The notes beneath the pieces are model-generated. The model had not been told where the DNA came from, searched no databases, and saw nothing but the letters and a program-made list of their open reading frames with translations. From NCBI RefSeq assembly GCF_033958435.1, contig NC_134138.1, positions 29,728,598-29,792,597 of the forward strand: a stretch of DNA of 64,000 nucleotides, written 5' to 3'. This stretch comes from Carettochelys insculpta (lineage: Eukaryota; Chordata; Testudines; Carettochelyidae). Every line of letters starts with the position of its first letter. The stretch's first letter is position 1. The position numbers and the translations under genes were made by a program. Below are positions 57,204 through 64,000 of this stretch, piece after piece.

Positions 57204-57293
57204 TTTGTATGATTGTATGTATCTGTTAGTCTATAAGGTGCCACAGGACTTCTTGTTGTTTTTGAAGATACAGACTAACTCGGCTACCCCCTG
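57204..57293. mobile_element. Penelope-like mini-insertion with 13-bp TSD
   Basis: A 90-bp insert containing TCTGTTAGTCTATAAGGTGC, CACAGGACTTCTTGTTG and GACTAACTCGGCTACCCC, i.e. the terminal repeat in inverted orientation. ATGATTGTATGAG flanks it perfectly on both sides (57191-57203 and 57294-57306). The first 18 bases of the insert repeat part of the target (GTATGATTGTATG), which suggests slippage at the start of integration. Confidence 0.88.
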
Positions 57294-57909
57294 ATGATTG
57301 TATGAGGGCCTTTCACACAGAAATGGGAGGGAATACCTTAACAAGTGATTATAAATTTCCCCTAAAGGGTAGAAGGACTAGGAAGCAGGTGCGTATGTGG
57401 TACAGACAAATCTGTGTAAAGTCCCTGTGTCAGTTTTTATGGTTTTCCAATCTTTTTTTTTCTTTTTGGCATTGTTGTATGAAAAAACCCACAATTAAAA
57501 AAAAAGATTGACTAGTTTCTTCCAGCCATTGAAGCTAATCCTACACATAGTAGGTTCTACAACATACCATAAATAAATTCAATAGAAACAAGCTATCTTT
57601 TCTGGTTTCTTTCAAGTACAATAATCTTAAATTCATCTTGTGACACCCATTGACAAGTACTTGACTCTGAAAAGTGTGGTTTTTATGTTGTCAGTGTCTT
57701 TTTTTTTAAAGACTGTGCTAGTATAGTCAGATGGAGGAAAAAAACAAAGAAAATCAGGTAAATGAGTATTTTTTGTGGTGATGCCATTGCTGACATGTGC
57801 TGGACTGAATGAACCCCTCTTTGCAGGAGAAATCTGAAAAGGAAGTAAGTGAATTATTATGGAGTTCCACATTATGTACTTACTTGGTCTCCACTATTGT
57901 AATTTCTGA

Positions 57910-58320
57910 ATGTATTTATCATCACAACAGCCCTGTGAGGCAGGAAAAAGCAATTGTCCCCATTTTATAGATGTGGAACTGAGATACAGATACTATAATA
58001 TATGGTGATATACTTTTCTCATAGAGCTGGAAGGGACATTGACAGGTCATTGAGTCCAGTCCCCTGTGTTCACAGCAGGACCTATCACCATCCCTGCCAA
58101 TTTTTTGTTTTTTAAGTCTGTTTGCCCAGATCCCTAAATGGTCCCATAAAGGACTGAGCTCACAGCCCTAGGTTTAGCAAGCCGATGCTCGAACCACTGA
58201 GCTATCCTTCCCTGCAAAGCTAATGGGTTGTTTGCCTGCCCAGGATCATGCATGAAATCTGTGACTGATGGAGATGAACTCCCAAGTCTGAGATGACTGC
58301 TGTACCAATCAACTTTCCTT
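57910..58320 (-). mobile_element. MIR-like SINE, reverse, split by turtle SINE
   Basis: The left part (CACAACAGCCCTGTGAGGCA, TGTCCCCATTTTATAGATGT, GGAACTGAGATACAG; 57910-58000) and the right part (GCCTGCCCAGGATCATGC, GGAGATGAACTCCCAAGTCT; 58214-58320) are consecutive parts of one reversed MIR-type SINE. They are separated by the SINE at 58019-58212. Confidence 0.75.
58019..58212 (-). mobile_element. tRNA-derived SINE with CR1-like tail, reverse
   Basis: Reverse copy of the SINE at 3870. The plus strand opens with the tail (ATAGAGCTGGAAGGGACATT, GAGTCCAGTCCCCTG, CACAGCAGGACCTATCAC), then the linker, then the tRNA-like head in reverse: TTAGCAAGCCGATGCTCGAA (B-box side) and CCACTGAGCTATCCTTCCCT (A-box side). 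It sits inside a MIR-like SINE and so is younger. Confidence 0.85.
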
Positions 58321-58349
58321 CAGGTCCAAGGTAAACATGGCAGGAGCGA

Positions 58350-59350
58350 GTTTCAGAGATGTAGCTGTATTACTCTATTTCAGCAAAACCAACAAGGAAT
58401 CCCATGGCACCTTAAAGACTAAGTTTATTAGGCATAAGCTTTCCTGGGCTGCAGCTCACTTCATCAGATGAATAAAGCAAAAGCTTCATTTATTTGACAG
58501 AGATTTATACAGAGATGGGATTGTTACATTAGTGCTAATTAGGCCCGCTGATGGGCCAGGGCCTGGGGCTTGGAGATCTGGCCACTGCCACTGCTTCTCC
58601 GGCCCCCTTGAAGTGCTACGGCAGCGCTGCTCTGCCTCTGTGCACAGCTGTGAATAGTGAGGGAGGGGCTAGTGTCATAGCCAGGGTGATGTTAACAGCT
58701 GTCTGCCCTAGATCCCACTCTTTCTGGGGCATGGAGCCAGGGCCGCATTCTGTCTTGCACAGGGACTACAGTGGCTGTCAATCAGAGTGGATGGGGCCTG
58801 CTTCCTACAGTTGATAAGAAGATGAGAATAGCTAATGGAGAAATTTACTTATTGTAATGAACTAACCATTCCCAGTCCCTACTCAGACCCATTCTGGTGT
58901 TGTGAACTTTCCATATGAGCTCCAGCTCATCTGCAGTCAGTTTTGGAAGTTTTTTGTTTGTTTTTGTTTTTGTTTTTGATTAAGTACGGTGACTTTCAAG
59001 TCTGTAACTGGGTGTCCCAGGAGGTTCAAGTACTCTCCTACTGGTTTTGTATATTACTATCCTTGATGTCTGTTTTGTGTCCATTTATTCTTTTGGGTAG
59101 AGAGAGTCTGGTTTGTCCAATGTATATAGCAGAGGGCATTGCTGCCACATGATGTCATATATCATATTAGTAGATGTGCAGGTGAATGAGCCCCTGGTGG
59201 TAAGGTATGTCTGATGTAGTTAGGTCTTATGATGGTGTCACTAGGGTAGGTATAGAGACAGAGTTGGCAATGGAGTTTGTTGCAGGGATTGGTTAGTGTT
59301 TCTGTTGTGAGGTGTGTAGTTAGTAGGGTCAGATAGGAGATCAATATTTG
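58350..59350 (-). mobile_element. Penelope-like element, 5'-truncated, with endonuclease relic
   Basis: The left end carries the terminal repeat (AGATGTAGCTGTATTACTCT, CCCATGGCACCTTAAAGACT, GCATAAGCTTTCCTGGGC, CACTTCATCAGATGAATAAA). Further right, the minus strand encodes broken pieces of the same endonuclease: NPCNKLHCQLCLYTY near 59260 and, in another frame, a QQCP...Y.L.Q-like GIY-YIG segment near 59105-59150. Several frameshifts and stops. The reverse transcriptase domain is absent. Orientation is opposite to the better copy at 60503, about 1.2 kb away. Confidence 0.85.
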
Positions 59351-60078
59351 CTTTCATGGCACTGTTTAAAGCTGGCATGGAAGTGCCAAAACCTTTCACT
59401 GCTTTATTTTTAAGGGTTTTTTTTTTAATGCAGCTTTACTTTAAAATCTAAATAAGAATGCAAGTATAACAAAAACTATGAATTTAAATGTGCTGAAAAG
59501 AATTTTAAACTGCAAGGGGAAGGATTTAGAACCTGACACACAAATATGTGTATCATCTTTTTACTTACAATGAAATACTACATTTATAGTCCATGTGACA
59601 GTCACTGCTCCTTGGCCAAGGTTGAGCTGAGTTTTGTACTTGAAGGAGATTCATTCTCTTCGTTCTGCTTCCAAATGGAGAAAAACAGTCAAAATTTGGG
59701 GGGGTGGGGAAGTGAATTCAGAAATCTATTTTTTGTGTTATATTCCAACAATTTTAATTACATTTTATTTTTCAAAAAATGAATTTTTAAATTTCTTTTT
59801 TTTTCATTTAAAATAATTAAATGAGATGGTGACAAGTTCAAAACTTTTAAAGAAAACTTGAGTGAAAATATTTCTTGAAATCTGTTAGCCTTTCAGGTGC
59901 TGTGTGACTGCTCTGCTTTTCCCTCAAAGTTCTGTTTTGACCAATCCACGTTTTCTAATGAAAAAATGTTTTATTGAAAAATTTTTGGCCTGTTCTGAAT
60001 AGCTATAGCCTTTTAAAAGTACATATATTCAAGTAAATCTGCCAGTTTGAATTGTGTTTTGTGAGACCTTTTTTTGGT
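59351..60078. other. No gene seen; T-rich and A-rich sequence
   Basis: AT-rich with homopolymer runs. Nothing recognisable. Confidence 0.5.
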
Positions 60079-60418
60079 TCTAATCATAGGGCAGGAAGGG
60101 ACCTCAGGAGGTCCTTTAGTCCAGCCCTCTGCTTTAAGCAGGATCAACCTCCACTAAGACATCCCAGCCAGGGCCTTGTCAAGTCTTAAAAACCTGGAGG
60201 GATGGAGAATCCACCATCTCTCTAGGCAACACATTCCAATGCTTCACCACCCTCCTGGTGAAGTAGTTTTTCCTAATATCTAACCTACACCTCTCCCTCT
60301 TTAACTGTAGACCATTACTTCTTGTTCTACCATCTGACGCCACTGAGAACAGTTTCTCACCCTCCTCTAATGAGCTCAACAGAATAACATAGACCTTTCC
60401 AGCCTTACAGATAGTAAA
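60079..60418 (-). pseudogene. CR1 LINE 3' end with reverse transcriptase C-terminus
   Basis: The minus strand encodes, from 60379 downward, a peptide with GEKLFSVASDGRTRSNGLQL, RCRLDIRKNYFTRRVV and KHWNVLPREMVDSPSLQVF. This is the standard end of the CR1 reverse transcriptase (the 'HWN.LP.E.V..PSL..FK' block). A stop follows after FKT, and the 3' untranslated part reads GCAGGAAGGGACCTCAGGAG and CCAGCCCTCTGCTTTAAGCA on the plus strand. 5' truncation, as seen here, is the normal state of CR1 copies. Confidence 0.9.
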
Positions 60419-60502
60419 AACCTTGTGATGTCACATGCATAGTATCTGTTTGGGGATATCAGATTGCTCTAAAGCCAGAGCAGGGACCATACACAAGTGA
60501 GA

Positions 60503-61531
60503 GGTATCAGAGGGGTAGCCGTGTTGGTCTGGATCTGCAAAAGCAACGAGGGGTCCTGTGGCACCTTATAGACTAACAGAAATGTATGAGCATAAGCTTT
60601 TGTGGGCAAAGACCCACTTCGTCAGATGCAGGTAGTGGAAGCCCAAGAAAACCCAAGAAGGAAACCAACAGAACACCACTGGCCATCAACTACAGTCCTC
60701 AGCTAAACCCCCTCCAGCGCATCATCAGTGATTTACAACCCATCCTGGACAATGATTCCCGACTTTCACAGGCCTTGGGAGGCAGGCCAATCCTTACCCA
60801 CAGAACCTGCCAACCTGAAGCAAATTCTCACCAGCAGCTATACACCTCACCACAGCAACTCTAACTCAGAAACCTGCCCATGCAACAAACTCGGTGCCAG
60901 CTCTGCCCACATATCTACACCAGCAACACCATCACAGGACCTAACCATGTCAGTCACACCATCACAGGTTCATTCAGCTGCCCATCCACCAATGTAATAT
61001 ATGCCATCATGTGCCAGCAATGCCCCTCTGCTATATACATTGGACAAACTAGACAGTTCCTACGGAAAAGAATACATGCAAACAAGTCGGATATCAGAAA
61101 TGGCAGTGTACAAAAGCCTGTAGCAGAGCACTTCAATCTCCCAGGACACACAGTAACAGATTTAAAAGTAGCTATGCTACAGCAGAAAAATTTTAAAACC
61201 AGACTCCAAAGAGAAACTGCTGAGCTGCATTTCATCTGCAAATTTGACACCCTCAGCTCAGGATTAGACAAAGACTGTGAATGGCTAGCTAAATACAAAA
61301 GCAGTTTCTCCTCTCTTGGTGTTCACACCTCCAGATCAACTGCTGGTTGTAGGCCTTACCCTCCCTGACTGAGTTAACCTCTTTATCTACAGCCTTGCTC
61401 TGGCCTGCCTATTTATACCTGCCTCTGCAAATTTCCACTACCTGCATCTGACGAAGTGGGTCTTTGCCCATGAAAGCTTATGCTCATGCATTTCTGTTTG
61501 TCTATAAGGTGCCACAGGACCCCTCGTTGCT
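60503..61531 (+). mobile_element. Penelope-like element (Neptune-like), 13-bp TSD, reverse transcriptase missing
   Basis: A 1,029-bp insertion flanked by a perfect 13-bp duplication, TACACAAGTGAGA (60490-60502 and 61532-61544). The left end (60503-60642) and the right end (61432-61531) are inverted terminal repeats, sharing CACCTTATAGAC, GAGCATAAGCTTT, CAAAGACCCACTTCGTCAG and ATGCAGGTAGTGGAA in opposite orientation. The right arm lacks the first 40 bp (GGTATCAGAGGGGTAGCC). Between them lies the endonuclease relic. Penelope-like elements normally carry reverse transcriptase upstream of GIY-YIG endonuclease; here only the endonuclease end remains. Confidence 0.92.
60586..61368 (+). pseudogene. 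Penelope-like GIY-YIG endonuclease, frameshifted
   Basis: The frame starting in the terminal repeat (60586) holds LNPLQRIISDLQPILDNDSR and GGRPILTHR, shifts near 60800 to PANLKQILTSSYTP and SETCPCNKLG, then returns near 60893 to the frame of 60880-61368. In that last part (residues counted from 60880) come CQLC (6-9), a GIY-equivalent VIY (39-41), cysteines at 45 and 48, YIG (53-55), basic residues RKR (62-64), a Glu in VAEHF (83) in the position of the catalytic Glu, then LPGH and the RLQRETAELHFICKFDTL tail. The domain nicks DNA to prime reverse transcription. Two frameshifts and loss of reverse transcriptase make it a pseudogene, though the nuclease core itself is uninterrupted. Confidence 0.88.
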
Positions 61532-61544
61532 TACACAAGTGAGA

Positions 61545-62790
61545 AGCTTCCCCCACCTCCCCCCCCCCGAAAAGAACCTCACAGACATGGCCCCCCAATT
61601 TACAAGCAGAAAAAAATGGGAAGACACTAACCTCTGTCATGAAACTCAGGGCACCAGCATTCTTCTCACACTCAGCAACCCTTCGCACAGATCAATGCAA
61701 GCCATGGGGCATAGATTCTCCACTCTTGCTATACCACTAGAATGAACTGTACCCTTTCCATGGCATTCTGAGTGATAAAATATTTGATCGGTGTCCAAGG
61801 GCTGGATTGTGTGCAGGAATGATGGCAATGGAGTTAATCTGATGCCTGGTGTTCTGGAGATCTGAGTTTTGTAGCCAAGAAACTTGTCAAGTCACCTTGG
61901 ACAGAACATTTAGGCCAGCACCAGCGTACATTCATTTTAGGTGCTTCAGGTTTAGGTGTGCGCATTGAAGCATACCCTCAGAGAAACAGCTCCAATTGAC
62001 TTGACTTGGAGTTCTGGGTACTTAGCACCCTCTGACATCAGGTATGTAAAATTAACACTGACACATCTACAGTTACAGGCACTTGTGAAAATAGAGGCCT
62101 TAACCTCTTTGTGTCCAATTTTCTACTTTGTACAGGGATAACAATACCGATCTATGATCCACCGGTAACAGGTTTTCATTCATGTTGGTAGAAATACAGT
62201 TGTTATTAGCTGCTCTCCTTATCATGTCATTCATATTTTGTTGTTACCAGGAATTTTTCAATTCAGATTTCATGATGATCTTTTTTTTTTTTTTAAATCC
62301 AACGTCATGTCTGAATAAAATTTTTCTTCATGTTCAAATGCTGGGACCAATTTATGTGGTTTTCCAATCTATTTGAGTTAAAACTAATTAGCACTTTTTG
62401 AAAAGTATGCAAATTGTGCTAATCAAGAGAAATCGAGCCCGGTGTATTATCTGTTGACTGCTGAGTAGAACAGACTTAACAGTAAAGGAAATTTTTGTTT
62501 AATCAATCAGAGAGATGTATAGTTTTACATACTACAACTCAGTGCTGTGCAAATATTTGACCAGAGTCTGTACCATGGAGAAAAGGTTTCAAGTGACACT
62601 TATAACTAGAGGTGGTGGAACTGGGAAGAACTCATGAGTTTTTAAATTTTTAAATTTATTTATTTATTTATATATTGTACTGTGGGGTAGTAGAGCGAAA
62701 AATGAGCTTTTGCACTTTGTTTCTGGATAAGGATTTTCACTTGAAATGTTTATGTGCATTTGATACAGAGACACTGTATAATTTTGAATA
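61545..62790. other. No gene seen; C-run and possible MIR remnant
   Basis: A run of C bases lies near 61560-61568. The stretch 61835-62140 contains faint MIR-like pieces (GCCTGGTGTTCTGGAGATCT, GTCAAGTCACCTTGGACAG) too diverged to be sure of. Short TTTA repeats occur near 62645-62672. Confidence 0.4.
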
Positions 62791-62792
62791 TA

Positions 62793-63210
62793 CAGTTAAC
62801 CCTCAATTTAATGGACCCCAATTTAACGAATTTCAGAAGTAACAGACACAGTCCACCAGTCCCTCCCCCAAATAAATGCCGGTGACTCACCAGAGCCACT
62901 GGGGCTGCTAGGGCCACTGCAGTTGGAAGAGCCACATTGCTGAGCGCACCGAGAGTTGTGGGAGGTGAAAGGAGGCAGGCCAACGTGCAGCTCCTCTCCC
63001 AGTAATTGGGAGAGGGAGATGGAGGTGTGAGGGGAAGAATGGAGCAGCAGTGGGGAAGGTGGGGGTGGGCAGGGGCAGAGGACATGAATGAGTGATGGGT
63101 TGGAAAGGTCAGTGCATCATCATACACTATGACCATTTGGATTTAATGGACTTTCGACATTGAAAAACACCCCTTCCCCTCTATTAGTCCATTAAATCAA
63201 GGGTTTACTG
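62793..63210. mobile_element. Tigger/pogo-like MITE with TA target
   Basis: A 418-bp element flanked by TA (62791-62792, 63211-63212). Ends CAGTTAACCCTCAATTTAAT and ATTAAATCAAGGGTTTACTG are inverted repeats matching at 20 of 23 positions. This 'CAGT.AACCCT..ATTTAA' type of end belongs to the pogo/Tigger group. The interior is GC-rich. The reverse frame at 62750-63136 has no known domain. Confidence 0.85.
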
Positions 63211-63212
63211 TA

Positions 63213-64000
63213 ATTTGCTGGGCTAGGTTGATGAGGGAATGTTGTTTAATTATACCTCCCGCTCACATCCTTCCCTCCTTTGGTGAGGAACTGCAGTGCC
63301 GTGCTAGTGCTTATGACTTAATGGTTTAACTAACTCCACATGTAAAAGGTGCTGCCATGAAAAGCTGAATAACAGTTGGGTTTTTTCTTTAACTGTGAAA
63401 ACAGATTTTAAAGAAACTTCAGAGCAGAAGCTTGCTGTCTGAAACATATGGTCATTTTTCAAGCAGAGTAATTTATTAACCTCTATTCAAGTAAGCAGGA
63501 ACCGAATGAGATTCTATTTTTCAAGCTTGTTCTAAAATGAAAAAGAGAGAGAGAGAGACATTTCCGAAAGAAAATGAATCATTTGACATGTCCTTATTAT
63601 CACACATGCTGCCCCTGTACAAACATATTGGTTCAGATGCAGCAATTGCAACAGTGGTGACAAAAATTACAATTTCAGTAGCTGGAGGAAGGGTGAAGAA
63701 GATTAAAACCTGCCCACGCAGGGACTAATAGTGTGTGTGACTCACAGAAGAGTCCATTCAACCTGAAGGTAGCCGATCATTTAAAGCTGTCAAAGAGCTG
63801 TCCATTGACTACAGTTGATTTCTGGTTTCTGAAGAGATACTTAATTGTACATGCAGGCTGGATGCCTCACTGGTATTCACTATTCATTTACCCAACATGC
63901 ACTACAGGAAGCAAATCCATTCAACAGTTGTTTAATTATAGTAGGCTATTGTTGCATGGCTTCTTGGCTGGCTGTTTGCCTACTACTGACTTAACCCAGT
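63213..64000. other. No gene seen
   Basis: AT-rich sequence to the window end with a short GA run (63544-63560). A 63-codon frame at 63537-63728 is not recognisable. Confidence 0.5.

Overview
This is 64 kb of vertebrate nuclear DNA. It shows no bacterial-style gene order, operons or ribosome binding sites, and no host protein-coding gene, rRNA or tRNA gene that I can recognise. The open reading frames are short. Almost all look like chance, or are relics of transposons. The repeats point to a reptile, most likely a cryptodiran turtle. The main clue is a tRNA-derived SINE joined to a CR1-like tail (3870-4070 +, 58019-58212 -), a SINE type I know from hidden-necked turtles. CR1-family LINE ends, many foldback DNA transposons and old MIR-like SINEs fit with this. 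The species call is inference from repeat families and was not checked against a database.

Four repeat groups stand out. (1) Penelope-like retroelements occur at 3414, 9186, 15258, 34207, 43415, 52040, 57204, 58350 and 60503. The best copy (60503-61531) has inverted terminal repeats around a broken GIY-YIG endonuclease reading frame and a perfect 13-bp target-site duplication. Two more copies have perfect 11- and 13-bp duplications. (2) A family of palindromic, non-autonomous DNA transposons with ends like GGCTGTGTCTACACTAGCC occurs at 113, 4954, 18390, 28406, 37297, 39227 and 41342. Its 3-bp target duplications are exact at four copies and one base off at two. (3) hAT-like MITEs with 8-bp duplications occur at 6241, 15984, 21445, 35904 and 40734, with 32989 probable. 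(4) TA-flanked pogo/Tigger-like MITEs occur at 24120, 31088 and 62793, with a partial copy at 17990.

Other elements are C-terminal relics of LINE reverse transcriptases (CR1-like at 15037 + and 60079 -, RTE-like at 53290-53935 -), several MIR-like SINEs, and simple repeats including a 29-base C run, GT, CT and AT dinucleotide tracts, a GGGGA array and a short interstitial telomere-like motif.

Nested insertions give relative ages. The turtle SINE sits inside a MIR at 57910-58320, a Penelope-like copy interrupts a CR1 end at 15258, and a hAT MITE abuts a MIR at 35904. The rest is AT-rich unique-looking sequence of the kind found in large introns or intergenic DNA. Two weak exon-like intervals (56209-56287 and 35168-35236) are the only places where I would look for a host gene.
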